NCBI GenBank assembly: GCA_013995675.1
Contig: VWRR01000019.1
Coordinates: forward strand, 186,001 to 250,000
DNA: 64,000 nucleotides
DNA from: Cyanidiococcus yangmingshanensis
Lineage: Eukaryota > Rhodophyta > Bangiophyceae > Cyanidiales > Cyanidiaceae
Reading direction: 5' to 3'
Positions 1-11,686 of the stretch are shown here, one piece after another; position 1 is the stretch's first letter, and every line of letters begins with the position of its first letter. The notes under the pieces were generated by a model, which saw only the letters and a program-made list of their open reading frames with translations, was not told the origin of the DNA and did no database searches. The position numbers were made by a program, and so were the translations under genes.

Positions 1-317
1 CTTCACGGCAGCCCAGTTTCGTACCGTTGAACACTCAGTCAGGGACAACACACCAATAGAGGTTTTCAGCAGTCAACCAACAGTTTATGCATCACTTCAT
101 CGGGACTGCCTCCGAACGAAGACTCGATCTTGACAACGACAAGTCTTTGGAGACCGAACCGACAGCCGTTTGGGTGTTGGCTTCTCAGCGACCCCGATAA
201 CCGTCGTTGGCTAGGCCCTGTTGCGACGACTGGCTCGTCGGGTCGACTGTTCTCGAGTCAGGGCTTTCGACGCTTTGATCAGCGCGATCTGGATAGTTCA
301 GGAGTTGCTCGAACAGG
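1..317. other. intergenic, upstream of CCT3
   Basis: No gene is supported here. The open frames are short and unlike any family I know. The stretch must hold the promoter and 5' leader of the CCT3 gene, but I see no clear TATA box or other site. Confidence 0.4.
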
Positions 318-1994
318 ATGTTGAAGAGTGCAACCCCGGTCTATGTCGTGAACACCAAGTCTCAGCACAAGCGGGGACGAGAGACCCAGTTGGCGAACAT
401 TGCTGCAGCCAAGGCGGTCGCCGATGTTGTGCGAACGACGCTTGGCCCGCGTGCTATGTTGAAACTCATTCTAGACGCGGTTGGTGGCGTGGTGATCACT
501 TCTGACGGGAACGCGATCCTTCGGGAGATTGATGTTGGGCACCCGGCTGCGAAAGCGATGATCGAGTTGTCGCGGACTCAGGACGAGGAGGTCGGCGACG
601 GCACAACAACAGTGATTGTCCTTGCTGGCGCGCTTCTCCAGGCTGCGGAGCCGTGTCTCGAAGCTGGCGTCCATCCCACGGTGATTGTTGGTGCATACCT
701 GCGTGCGCTGCAGGATGCGTTGCAGGAGCTCGAGCGTCGGTGTGCGATCTCCCTGGACTGGAACGATGAAACTCGTCTGCAACACGTGCTGAGCGCTTGT
801 CTGGGAACCAAAGTTGCCGTGCTATATCGGGACCGTGTCGCTAGCTGGGCACTCGAGGCAGTGCGGTTGGTGGCGGGTGCTGATGGCACCTCGTCGACCG
901 CGGTTGCCTCGCTCCGCCCAGTCGATATCAAGAACCTCATTCGGATCGAGAAAATTCCTGGTGGTGAGCTCGATGACTCTGTCGTCGTCCGTGGTGTCGT
1001 GTTGAACAAGGATGTGGTTCATCCGCAGATGCGGCGAAGGATAGAGCGTCCTCGTCTGGTTTTGCTGGATTGTCCGCTGGAGTACCGCAAGGGCGAGTCC
1101 CAGGTCAACGTCGAAGTGAGTCGTGAAGCGGACTGGGAGGCGCTTCTCCGGTCCGAGGAGGCCTCCGTTCGTCGCCAATGCGAGATGCTTATTGCGTTGC
1201 GCCCCGACCTCGTGATTACAGAGAAGGGAATCAGTGACCTTGCTGCATACCTGCTGATGAAGGCGGGTATCAGTGCACTCAGGCGGGTACGCAAGACCGA
1301 CAATGAGCGTTTGGCACGAGCCACTGGGGCGCGGATCGTTTCCCGTCTCGACGAAGCCACTGAAGAGGACGTTGGAACGGGCGCGGGCCTCTTTGATGTT
1401 CGTCGACTCGGTGAAGAGTACTATAGCTTTATTGAGCAGTGTGAGGAGCCGCGTGCATGCACCGTTCTGTTGCGTGGCGGCAGCAAAGATGCTCTGAACG
1501 AGATTGAGCGAAATCTCCACGATGCACTCTGTGTACTGCGGAGCCTCTATGGCGACACACGGGTCGTTCCTGGAGGTGGTGCTACGGAAATGGCCCTCAG
1601 TCGAGCGCTTATCGAACGTTCCGCGTTGATTGAGGGTGCAGCGCAATGGCCATACCGTCAAGTTGCGGAGGCACTGGAGGTGATTCCGCGAACGCTGGCG
1701 GAGAACTGCGGTACCTCGGTGGTTCGGCTGCTCACTCGTCTTCGGGCGCTGCATGCGGAGGCTGGTCACTCGAACATGGGTATTGATGGGGTCACGGGTG
1801 CACTGGAGGACATGGTTGAAGCGGGCATTGTCGATGCCTTTGCGGTCAAAGCGCAGGCGCTGAAAACAGCAGTCGAATCGGCTTGCATGCTTCTTCGGAT
1901 CGATGACATTCTCAGTGCAGTTCGCAGGAGAGATGACCAAGGCGGTGTCGGTGCGGCTCCACATAAGAACGAGGAGACTTTACCCGATGACTAG
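318..1994 (+). CDS. CCT3: T-complex protein 1 subunit gamma (group II chaperonin)
   Basis: Subunit gamma of the cytosolic CCT/TRiC chaperonin, the two-ring ATP-driven machine that folds actin, tubulin and many WD40 proteins. The 558-residue product has the full length of the family (about 545) and reads in one frame. Visible group II chaperonin signatures are TLGPRAM near residue 41, the ATPase motif GDGTTT at 93-98, and VVPGGGATE near 415. The gamma type is suggested by the start (ATPVYVVN followed by KRGRETQLANI) and by LDCPLEYRKGESQ in the apical region. The start at 318 is an ATG placed just before the conserved N-terminus. No intron is needed. The long antisense frame at 822-1964 is a shadow. 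The family assignment is very safe and the gamma assignment is likely. Confidence 0.93.
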   Translation: MLKSATPVYVVNTKSQHKRGRETQLANIAAAKAVADVVRTTLGPRAMLKLILDAVGGVVITSDGNAILREIDVGHPAAKAMIELSRTQDEEVGDGTTTVIVLAGALLQAAEPCLEAGVHPTVIVGAYLRALQDALQELERRCAISLDWNDETRLQHVLSACLGTKVAVLYRDRVASWALEAVRLVAGADGTSSTAVASLRPVDIKNLIRIEKIPGGELDDSVVVRGVVLNKDVVHPQMRRRIERPRLVLLDCPLEYRKGESQVNVEVSREADWEALLRSEEASVRRQCEMLIALRPDLVITEKGISDLAAYLLMKAGISALRRVRKTDNERLARATGARIVSRLDEATEEDVGTGAGLFDVRRLGEEYYSFIEQCEEPRACTVLLRGGSKDALNEIERNLHDALCVLRSLYGDTRVVPGGGATEMALSRALIERSALIEGAAQWPYRQVAEALEVIPRTLAENCGTSVVRLLTRLRALHAEAGHSNMGIDGVTGALEDMVEAGIVDAFAVKAQALKTAVESACMLLRIDDILSAVRRRDDQGGVGAAPHKNEETLPDD

Positions 1995-3461
1995 GTTGAG
2001 CAACGACGGAGGATGTGCCTCTTGTTGCCGAGTCGGACACAGGGTCATTGCACTGAGCAGGACGGATGATGCACCACGGGTCATTGATGTTGCTGGCGAG
2101 TGAACATGTAATCTTTTGAACCCACGCTCAATACCGAGTACTGGAATGATCGTCGCGGTAGTGCTGCATCCTTGATGGATGATCGGCATAGCGCAATGTG
2201 AAACAGCTCTGCTTTATGCGTCCTGAATAAGTGGCAGAATCCAATGCCATCGATCACGTCCACTCGTCACTAGAGTCATGGATCGTAAAGATCACCCTCT
2301 GCTGCATGCAGCTTACCTTAGAGCACATGACATCCCGTTGGCTCAGTTCGAGGCGACCACGATCATTGGGTCTCCGAATGCAGAGAATTCCCGTCATACC
2401 CTGGCGTCGGTGTACCTGCTGCTGCCCTTGTTGTGGTCGCAATGGCTGCAGCAGAGCTCCGGCTCCATGTCGGCGAAAATTCACAACTTTCCTCCTGACA
2501 GTCGTGGTCCTTCACATCTGCGCAATCTGAACATTTCTTCAGCGTCGATTGAAGAGACGCATAATGATGGATATGCACCATATGACCGATTGTTTTTAAA
2601 ACGGATGGGGTTTTCAACGTATTCAAGACATGCGAACCCTTTGAGGATACCGCTTGCCAAGCGGAGCATTTCGACAATTCATCCGAAAGACAATCTCGAT
2701 GATTAAAATTTGAAAATAAATGAGACTCTAGATTCGCGCTGTTTAACGAAGTCGCAGAAACGACTGATTTCTTGCTCTATTCTTCGCGAGGAATCTTCGG
2801 ATGACAGTTTCTCGACTCCAATTCCAGTATCCTGAACGCGCCTCGGACTCAATATCCGCCGCAACAGGAAAGAACAAAAGAGGTTCGCGGCACAACGGAA
2901 CCACGCAGGGCCGAGACATCTGAATTCACGACCGGGTCACCACATCCATCCATTCGACATGAACGAATTTTGCACCATGCACTTCAAGAGCGACTGAAAA
3001 CCGTCATCTAGTGAAAAGAATCTAGTCTTGAGCTTCCCCAATATTCGTTCCGAGTCCGCAGATCGGTCACCGCAGCCGTTCAAACCCGACATCGATTGTA
3101 TTCGCCGGCCGGAAACCTTGGCTCGCTCGGGGCTGGCTCCGGTGTCGTCCGAAAAAAAAGCGAGGCACATAACCTAAAAACGAAAGCGAATTCAAAGGGA
3201 AAGGGACTCGCTCTGATGTCTCATACAAATCGTGACGGCGAGCCCGATTAGGCCGTCGACGGATTACCGAGCAACTCGACGATGACATCGCGAGCGTCGA
3301 GCCGCATCCTCTATCACAGACGGGAGTGAGGGCGCTTTGACAGCTTCAGCAGGCCGGATGCTTCCGTGAGCTTCGCTAGTTTCGTGACATGCGCGTCATG
3401 CCCCAAAAACGGTGCAGCAAGCGAAACGAACGACAGGGAATATTCCTGGTTGCGCCTCCAG
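1995..3461. other. 1.5 kb intergenic stretch, no supported gene
   Basis: This lies between the CCT3 stop and the 3' end of the minus-strand gene at 3462. The longest ATG-initiated frame is 2278-2706 on the plus strand (142 codons). Its translation is not recognisable and overlaps equally long frames on the other strand, so I do not call it. No repeat, tRNA or terminator was seen. Confidence 0.35.
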
Positions 3462-5524
3462 CTAAAGTCTCAGGGAGAGACTCGATATATCCGCATTCAT
3501 GCGTTTGCTGGCAACATGAACCAGTACTTTCACCCGTGTCGATTGTCCAATTCCGAGTTTCTCTCCAGCCCGGCGGATGGCGTCAAGAACGTCGCAGTCA
3601 AGGCTCGCCGCGAGAATGCAGAGCCTCTGGATTTCAATATCATCAGGAAAGCGACGACTCACCAGGGTCCGTATTGCTTCCTCTTCAACGATCGGTTTCG
3701 CCGCCGAGGCTAACGCGGACGCGGCTCTCTCCTCGCCTAGGACAGCTACCAGAAATCGACGCATTTCCCGTAAACGCTTTCGTGTACTCGGTTCATGCAA
3801 AGGCAGATTGAATGATGCACCAGCACGTCGCGCCCGAACCTCGGACTCTGAATCGGCTGTGAGCGCTTCGTCGATCGCATGGCGCCATACCTCGGCAGCA
3901 GCGGTCTCTTCGATGTCCTTGATCTGAGACCAGCCAAGCCCAAAAAGACTTCGAAGTGCCGCCAAGTTCCTCGCCTCATATGCGATCATGTGCGCGAAGA
4001 CGGTGCTCTGGTACATGCGCAAAAGATAGAATCGATATGCTTCGGTGAGCATGCTCTGCATTTCCCGCCTTTGCGGAGGAATCACTGCCTTTCGCAAGGA
4101 ATTCGTCATGAATTCGTTCCCTGCGGCGTATTCATCAATGCAGGGGCACAACCAATTACGGTACCAGCGAAGAAGCGCATCGATCTCACGCAAAGCCCGG
4201 AAGCGATCGCGCTCGACGAGCAAGTCGTGAATGGTTGAAAGGAACCTTTCGATATGCGCCTGGGCAACCTCAGCTATGATTTTTGGCATTTGTGCTGCCT
4301 CACTGCGGATCGCATTGCTCATAGAGCTCTTGCAAGCGACCATGAGGGAAAACCCTGCAAATAGTTCATGAATGCTGGAAACTCGCCCCGTCTCTCCATC
4401 TTGAAATCCGTCAGTGAAGAATCTTGCCTCGAGAGGGCGGCGCAACGTATTGCCATAACGCTACCTTGACAATCAGCAAAAAGAGACTCAAAGAGCGGGG
4501 AACCGCGCATAGACATAGAACCAGCAGTGGTTCCACCTGTCGTCACAGGCGTGGAACGACCTTCAACGGGTCGCTCGCCGTGGATGAGCACGTTTAAGAA
4601 GCGCCTCCACGAGGAGACTTCACTCGCGAGAAAACATCGTCGGCGATTTTCGAGCCCAGTGACTTCATCAGCCGCTTCTCGAGCGCTAGCATCATGTTCG
4701 AAAGCGGCAACGTTGACGTCAGAGTAACCATCCTCCGAGCGTAGATCGCCCGCAAACGCACCATGAAATGACTTGACTGGCTCCGTAACGAGATGCTCGT
4801 CAGCTGACATCGCTGACACTCGCTGAATAGTCGACTTGCTTCGTTTCCGCTTTCGCACCGACCCACGGATCATGAACGCAAGTGGTAACGCCACGAGGAG
4901 CGCGAGCCCTAGCGAAACGACGTGCATGCCGAATACACGTTCAGGGACTGACCAGCTCAGCAGCGATGCCTCTGCATCTTGATTGCTTGAAATCGCTCTA
5001 GGTCCTCGAGAATCCTTGGAGGGCGACCCGATCGAGGTGGTGTGTAGTCTTTGGCGAGCGACGCGAACCGAGACTTGCCTTTTGTGTTGGCGAGTCGCTT
5101 CCAAGAAAGGCTCACTCACTCTGCTTACACTCTCCTTCAATGTTTCTTCAAAAAACTTTGTTACTCGTCGCGAGGCCTCTTTGCCACCTGGAGGCGGAGC
5201 GGGCTGTAAGACGAGCCTTGGAGCACGTCGGAGACCCAGCTGAGCAGGATTCGATCGCAGTTTTCCCAAGCTCTGTCCTATGTAACTCCCTCTCGTGATG
5301 CCTGATTTTTCAAGTTTGCTCCATTTCAATGTTGAAGCAGCATCGAGAAACGCACTAGCGTCTAGAGAACAGGACGAGAAGCACTCGCATATCCGCCGTC
5401 TGGTCGCGGGCGGTTGCTGCTCGAGTTCGGAGCTTGCCAGCGTGCTCTCCAACCGGTCAGATCCAAAACCTGCTGCTGCTGCTGGAGATCCTTGCGGTCT
5501 CATCTCTAGCCCCATCCAAGACAT
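3462..5524 (-). CDS. unrecognised single-pass membrane protein, two frames (intron or indel)
   Basis: Not confidently recognised. The ATG at 5524 opens a frame that runs to 4319. It has a basic, low-complexity N-terminal region, one hydrophobic segment near residues 199-220 followed by a run of Arg/Lys, then a Ser/acidic stretch. A second, overlapping frame (about 4445 down to 3462) encodes a helical, charged region with segments such as LRSLFGLGWSQIKDIEETAA. It starts without an ATG, so it probably continues the first frame. The frames can be joined by a 110-base candidate intron with GT at 4461 and AG at 4352, which keeps frame, or by a single-base indel. The helical C-terminal part faintly recalls plastid import proteins of the Tic110 type, but I would not name it so. 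It is divergent from the small gene at 5762. Confidence 0.5.
4352..4461 (-). other. candidate spliceosomal intron (110 bases)
   Basis: Read on the minus strand, the sequence CAAG|GTAGCG opens and TTTGCAG|GG closes a 110-base segment. Removing it joins the two frames of the surrounding gene with the codon GGG at the junction. An ACTGAC that could serve as branch site lies inside, but far (about 57 bases) from the 3' AG, which is unusual. A one-base indel would explain the frame change equally well. Confidence 0.25.
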
Positions 5525-5761
5525 TAAAGTTGTTACAGCATCGGAGTGTCCCGTAGCGGGAAACAAAACGCGCCAACCGGGTCGCAACCTTTATCTGAAC
5601 AGAAGGCTAAGGGCGGGAATAAGTTTTGGCGCGAATGCGCGTCTGCTTCTTCTCATCTGTTCCTTGGGTGTCCTGTAGGGTTTCGATCGTTTTTTCGCAT
5701 CCTATCACCGGCGATGCGGGCAGATAGAAGTATTCGTCTCAGCAGCGTTCGGAGTTGAGCC

Positions 5762-6178
5762 ATGTATGACTCTTTCCTCGAACAAGAACGCTCGCCAACG
5801 CTTGCAAAAGCCATCAGGGATATGAGAAAAAGTTTCGATAGTCGCCGTACGGTTCATGCAGAACTTGCGCAAGTTCATTCCGAGCTCCTCGAAAGCGTCA
5901 TCGTGGTTGAGCGCTTGATGGGACTCGCATCACCTCAATACGGTGCAGGTGCGAACGCTGGAGCGATCTCAATTCAGAAGCATAAATATAGATCTCTTCA
6001 ACTCTACGGTTGTTGTATTCCGTCATCGAACGGATATCCCCAGCGATCAAGATCGCGTACCCGCGACGGAATGAGGAGCCATTCCAGGCTGATGTTCATC
6101 GCCAAGGACGCACCGCGTCGATTTCGTGCAACCAGAAAGCGTGAACGCGATCCCGTGAATGACGCGATGATGGAGTGA
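5762..6178 (+). CDS. small hypothetical protein
   Basis: A 138-codon frame starting with ATG 238 bases from the start of the divergent gene on the minus strand. The first 60 residues look like a real protein: an amphipathic helical stretch from MYDSFLEQERSP to SVIVVERLMGL, probably a coiled coil. The second half is Arg/Ser rich and could be read-through past the true coding part or past an unspliced intron. No family is recognised. It could also be a chance frame. Confidence 0.3.
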   Translation: MYDSFLEQERSPTLAKAIRDMRKSFDSRRTVHAELAQVHSELLESVIVVERLMGLASPQYGAGANAGAISIQKHKYRSLQLYGCCIPSSNGYPQRSRSRTRDGMRSHSRLMFIAKDAPRRFRATRKRERDPVNDAMME

Positions 6179-7758
6179 AGTACTCGCCGATGAGAATCGT
6201 CTGCGGTATGTAGCATCCCTGCCCTAGTCGGAAGCAATTCCTCTTCTCGCCTTGATGCTGAACGAAAAAGGGTGCGCTCAGGGTCTGGGGCCACCGAGGA
6301 CCCGGCCGATTGGTAGACTCGTTTGGTTGTTCGAGTTTGTGGCCGCAACGTGATGGTCGGTGCCTCTGCATCCATCTGGTCGTGGATGATGTTCGCCAAA
6401 TCATAACAGAGGACAGGGGAAACGTAGCATTGCATGTTTTGCGCAAGCTGCATGCGAGAGCAAGCGTTTGGCCCATGTTCAGCAACGAATCGATGGTGAC
6501 GTCAGGTAAGACGCATGTCGGAAAGAGGAATACGCATTCGTTTTGGAATCGCAGGTTTTATGAATAACGTAGGCCAGAGGTGAAACGAGGATTGATGCAT
6601 GGTTCATTTTCTGGAGGTCGGACTTTCCGTACAGAACAAGGGTTTGATTCAGGTACCATGTCACAGTTTGTCGGCGAAGAATCAGTTGGATAGCCAATGG
6701 CGTATTTATGAGCCATTTTTTGGATCATTGGCCTTGTATCCGAATACCCGTGTATTGCTCCGTGTCGAAGGAAAAGCTATTGTGAGGAGGTTGGCATCCT
6801 CGAGCCTCTGCAGATCATTCCTCCAAAGTGAACGCCTGGCGCGTGATCTGGTAGTGAAGCGGGTGCAGGCCCACGCGCCCCAGCCTCCACGACAAGTGAG
6901 CTTCAATCGATCTGACCTTGGTTGCAGCGAATATCCCACGGGTAGCTCACTCTTCTTCGACTTCGGCGCATGTATCCAGGAAAGCTGCGCGAGAGCGCCA
7001 AGGCCTACATGAGACATGAAGTGCATCAGAAACGAGTGGACAATTCCAGTCTCGCAAGACTCGTTGCGGTTGCATGTCGTCGGCATCCTTCGCGCATCTC
7101 CACGAATACGATCTGGACAACGAAGCTGAGAGATGGGCCCGTTGCTGGTCTCATGAATACAAAGTAACTCGGTCATCTCCAGCATTTCTCTCCATATAAA
7201 TCAGGGCCGTTGTATTCGGTTATCCGTTTCGTAAAATGACCAACGAGGGTCCTGAGGCTCTTCACACACGCTCAGAGATGCGCATGCATCGTGGTCAGAC
7301 AAACGATATTTCTCCCTGTCGGCTGCTCATCTGTTCTTCTCGATCGATACGGATTCTGCCGAAGCACAGGCCAACCTAATCAGGGAAACGCGTGCACGTG
7401 ACGACTACTCGGTTCAGAACAAGAAAGCAATCCGTCAACGCATGCAACCTGATACCGGGACAAAATCTCTAATAAACTTATTGACCAATCAGTACAAAAA
7501 CTCTGAACGAGGCAAGCACCCTTCCTTAACATCCCTTTCAACGGAAACAGCAACCTCCCGCACCAAACTAATCGAGTCCAAGTTGTTCTTTTTCGGTCAA
7601 TCCAAGTATCCGTAACCGTCGAACTGCAACCTAGGGCCACATAACCGAGTCAAGCAACCGATCGCACCCGGAACGATCACTCATAGGTCTTCAAGACACC
7701 AAGACAGCAGGCAGCGCCATACATGGCGCAAAGTCACACACTCGACTGACGCCGAACT
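6179..7758. other. 1.6 kb stretch without a supported gene
   Basis: Two opposite ATG-initiated frames overlap here (6599-7012 plus, 137 codons; 6706-7185 minus, 159 codons). Neither gives a recognisable protein and at most one can be real. The part from about 7190 to 7758 has only short frames. No repeats or RNA genes were seen. Confidence 0.3.
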
Positions 7759-8295
7759 CTAGACTACCTTCTCCAGCGTCTTCAGCGCTCGATCGATCTC
7801 CTCTAACGGGCGCTGACTGGTCTTTGTGAGCTCCTCAAGACGACGCTTCATATCATCTACCTCGTCTTGAAGACGCTGCACGCGATACTCCTCCTCAGAC
7901 ACGAGCTCACCGAGTTCAGCGCGCGCCTGGGCTTTTTCGCGAAGACGCAGCGCCCGAAACACTCGCAAAGGCGAGTGCGCTGAGGGCGCCAAGTGCCGTC
8001 GCCCGTCCACTAGAGGTGGCTGCTTCTCACACAAGGCATCCAAATACTTCAACTTTTCTCTGACCCCGAACGTTTCCAACAGCAGCAGCGCTTCATAAAC
8101 CGCAGATGGCGAAACCAGCGCAATAAACTGCTCCCGCAGCACTGCAAGACGCTCCCTCGTCACGAGGGAACACCCCTCGGCACCTTGTAGGTCCCCGAAC
8201 GAGTCCAGAAAAGCATCTCCTGTCTCTTCAAACAGCTGTTCCACACAGAGACGCACTGCTTGCTGGTAACAAGCTAGGCGCGGTTCGTCACCCAT
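7759..8295 (-). CDS. Nnf1/PMF1-like kinetochore protein (candidate)
   Basis: The open frame extends upstream to 8505, but that end has no ATG. The first good ATG is at 8295 (MGDEPRL), giving about 178 residues. The pattern resembles Nnf1/PMF1 of the MIND/Mis12 kinetochore complex: an N-terminal helix (YQQAVRLCVEQLFEETGDAF), a loop, a helix beginning LAVLREQFIALVS, then a leucine-rich helix and a C-terminal coiled coil (LQDEVDDMKRRLEELT). Family proteins are about 200 residues, which fits. The similarity is one of spacing and helix pattern, not of invariant residues, so the name is tentative. Any small coiled-coil protein is an alternative. The gene is divergent from the LRR-WD40 gene, with about 250 bases between the two starts. 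Confidence 0.5.
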   Translation of the reverse strand: MGDEPRLACYQQAVRLCVEQLFEETGDAFLDSFGDLQGAEGCSLVTRERLAVLREQFIALVSPSAVYEALLLLETFGVREKLKYLDALCEKQPPLVDGRRHLAPSAHSPLRVFRALRLREKAQARAELGELVSEEEYRVQRLQDEVDDMKRRLEELTKTSQRPLEEIDRALKTLEKVV

Positions 8296-8547
8296 ACCGC
8301 GCAGCTCCTGTTCTGGAGCCAGCCAGTCACTGCAACGATAACCACAAACAACGGCTCGATACTGATCCTGTATCGAATTTGAATTCGGCAAGGCATCGGC
8401 GCGCAGTTTTCGACAACCTGCGATTCGGTGATCGTTGTCGCGCAGCTCGAGTGCGGCGTTTCGTCCGAGACGTGTCCCTTGTGGTGGATCTGTTCTTGCC
8501 GCCAAAACGAGGCGACTCGTCGGCGCCGATCGATCGCCTCGTCTTGG

Positions 8548-11384
8548 ATGGTGAGGAAATTATGTTTTCGCTTCAACGTGCTGCGCATGCGATTACAGCA
8601 CTATCTCACCGTATCGGGGGATCATGGAATGGTTGGTGGTAATCTGATCTACGAGGATGAAGAACTAAGGGGGGATAGTTATTTGGATCGTTTTGATGGG
8701 GCATATCTTCCGCTGGAGGATGCATCTCAAGTGACGGTGTCTGACTGTACTTCGGGGGCGCTTCTTCGCTCGTTTCGGGAAAAAATGGCACTATGGAGGG
8801 AAGTTGGTGCCATGTCAACGTCGAATGTCGAAGATGACGATGATTCTGTGAATGATTTTCCGGATCAAGGGGGCGCTGCTGGTTTGACGATTGCGGGAGA
8901 GCTTCGAAAGGAGCTTTTTCGGACGGCCTCCGAGCGCGTCATTGATCACTGGCAAAACGTTATTTCCAAGCACGTGAGCGTTGGTAGTGACGAGATAGGG
9001 AGTGGCGTAGCGAGTAATGCTGCAGTGGCCGATATGTACGCGTGCGCGCTATGCAATGGCGTGCGGGCGCTCGGGCAGAGCGTCCTCGTGATCGAGAGAG
9101 CAGGCACGCGATTCCTATTTATCGATGTGTCGATTCGCAATATGAGTCTCTCGGGTGACTTTTTGTGGCATTTCATTGCAGATTGCTTTCTGGTTCTTGG
9201 ACGTCGTCAGCCTGACCTGGTCGGTAGGGTGTTGGAGGTTGATTTTTCTGGGCAGCAGATTGGGAACGCGGAGGCGTCGCAGCTGATTCTGACGCTGAGG
9301 GATTGGCCATGTGTTGAGAAACGAACGGTGCGATTGGTTGGTTGCAGCCTCACTGGTTTTACACTTTCAGAAGAGGATCGTTTGCGATTACATCGGAGGG
9401 ATGCGACAGGCGGCCAGCATGGTATCCACCAAGTCGTGCTGAATCAGTGTCCAATCGCTCATCCGAATGCGACCAACGCGACTGGCCTTCTTGACGGTGT
9501 CGTTGTTCTCCATCTGGCGTCAACCAAGATTCGAAGTATGTGGAGCCTCGTCGAAATTGTGCGCACGCTGAGCAGCACTGTGGAACATCTTTGGCTGGAC
9601 CAGCCCCCACTTGTGGTTCCGGATTGGCAAGCCTACCCGGTTCCCAATGAGCAGCTGCAACTTGAATACGGCGAGCGCGCGGAGCGATTCTGGGCCAGAC
9701 CATGTCTTGTCAATGACCTGCCATCGCGTGTCTACAAGTCTACGGATCGAATGAATCGCCCGATGCAGTCAGCACAGAGGGAGCGGCGCTGGCGGGACCG
9801 CAGAGCGCACCCGCCTTCTGCCCGGACCGGAGCAACCTCGGCCGCTCGAGATTCACAGCGCACGATACCTTCGTCGGGAAACTGCTGCCCACAAGGGTCA
9901 AACCGGGCGTTGCACGAGCTTTTGCATTGCTGGTGTGCGGAAACAAAGGGTCATCTTGTTCGGCGTCTACACAAAGCTGCGACGCCGAAAGTCTCCGAAT
10001 CCAAAGTGGAGATTTTCCTCGCGGGCCATCTTCCGAAAATACAGTCTTTGAATGGACATCCATTATGTGCTGGGGCTCGCGCAAAATACCATCAGCACTT
10101 TGAGTCATGGTCGCTGGATTCGAACTCGGGCGATGTTGGCAGCGACCATGTTTTGCGACGGTTGCGGGAGCGAGAGACGGGCGGGCTTGGATTGCCCAAA
10201 GCAGGGCCACGTTCGCGCCTGGGCACGACGGAGCGGGTGGCTCCTCTGCGCCTCCGCTACGAGCGACCGAGGGCCCGACTCGTGTTCCCACCGCACCATC
10301 GACCACGTCAGTTTGAGTATCATCCATCAGTTCCCGGACGCATTGCGGTGGGTACACTCCACGGGACGGTCATGGTGACCAATACGAATGTCTTGGGGAC
10401 CTTGTTGGCCGAGGTCGCCATCACGGGGGCAGGTCCTCAAGCAAGATCCATTTTATCTCCTTCGGGAAGCATGCATTACTTGGGAGAGACGGTCTCCCAG
10501 CGCGGGGCAGTGCTGGGTCTCTGCTGGCTGCGTCATCACCCGGAGATGCTGCTTGCGGGTGCCGACGACGGTGCCCTCGCTCTCGTTCATTTTTCAGCGG
10601 ATTCACCAGCAAAGCCGATGACCGAGACCGGATTTCCAGAATTTGCCGGTCTCACCTCGCTCCATGCGAACGCATCGGATGAGCAATTTATTGCAAGCGG
10701 TTATTCAGTCGATGTCGCTCTCTATGACATCCGCAAACAGCAACAGATAAGACTGTTTCGTGGTTGCCATCGCAAGCACATCAATGTCGTCAAATTCAGC
10801 AATCACTCGCCGACGGTTTTCGCGACATGCTCATTCGATCGAGGGGTTGCATTATGGGATACACGACAACAAGATCACGTGTATCGCCGACAAATGCAAC
10901 GTGGGAACGTGATGGTCTGCTTCTCGCCCTGATGACTCGAAGCTGCTGGTCTCCGGCGAAGATAACCAAGTCATCCAGCTGGAGACGTGGACAGGGCGGG
11001 CGTTGAATGAGCTCCCTATCGGACATCGCGGATGCGCTGCAAACTACACTCGCTCCTATTATATGCGCTGTTACTGAAACGGATTACATTATCACTGGAT
11101 CCTGCGAGGAGAGCATTGTGCGTTTATTCAACGCAGACACAGGGAAGCAGCTCTGCGAAGTGGAAATGGACTGCATCCGGGAACAGCTACCGGAGCCCTT
11201 GGAGTCGTCCTGCTCGGATCCGCGTTATCGCAGCGAGCAGCAAACTGCAGCAGTGCCCGTTCACCACTCGTATGTGCAGAGTCTGCGTCCAGATCCACAT
11301 CAACCGTTTGCGTTCTCAACGCTCCTCGCTTACTATCAGGTGAATGTCTGCAGTGACATCATGGAGGTAGACCTGCTCTCCTAG
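8548..11384 (+). CDS. LRR-WD40 repeat protein, two frame changes near the 3' end
   Basis: A protein of more than 900 residues with a leucine-rich-repeat-like N-terminal half (for example VVLHLASTKIRSMWSLVEIV) and a C-terminal WD40 propeller. The propeller repeats are clear: GAVLGLCWLRHHPEMLLAGADDG and HINVVKFSNHSPTVFATCSFDRGVALWDTR. The frame is open upstream to 8428 (a GTG); the first ATG is at 8548 and further ATGs follow at 8587 and 8629. Two +1 frame changes occur inside the propeller. At 10930 the frame meets TGA directly after CFSP, and skipping one base gives DDSKLLVSGEDNQVIQLETW. A second shift between about 11040 and 11077 leads to DYIITGSCEESIVRLFN. The WD40 pattern is continuous across both. 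Architecture resembles plant LRR/WD proteins of unknown role. Confidence 0.75.
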
Positions 11385-11686
11385 GAACTTGACGGATCAT
11401 GTCTTTTGCACCTTCTAGAGCATATGTCGATGCGATCCAAGTCATGTTAAGTGAAGTCCAGATGCGTATTCGCTACTGCAAGCCAGGATTGCGCTCGCTC
11501 GCGGTGTCTCTGGGGCAAGAACGGCGCCGTTGCTCTGTGCTCGTCATCGCCTCGGAACATGTCGCATAGGAATTCTTAAACCAAAAAAACGATTCATGTA
11601 TCGATTCTGCCAAGCCCTACACCGACCGCGGAAAGCATTGCTCCTGCCCCTGGGGAGATGCACGCTTCGGTCCAGGCGATAGCTGA
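11385..11686. other. short convergent intergenic region
   Basis: This lies between the stop of the LRR-WD40 gene (plus) and that of the Maf-type gene (minus). I see no frame or site to report. Confidence 0.4.

Noticed and set aside
822-1964. 380-codon minus-strand frame inside CCT3
   Set aside because: Mirror shadow of a highly conserved gene; no family similarity, and its length follows from codon bias on the other strand.
3462-5524. Naming the gene as plastid import protein Tic110
   Set aside because: The resemblance is a vague helical pattern; no diagnostic motif was seen, and the protein is much shorter.
10115-10135. B-box-like GGATTCGAACT on the minus strand
   Set aside because: Inside the LRR-WD40 gene and without a matching T stem. 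Split or permuted tRNA genes, known in Cyanidiophyceae, cannot be excluded by eye.
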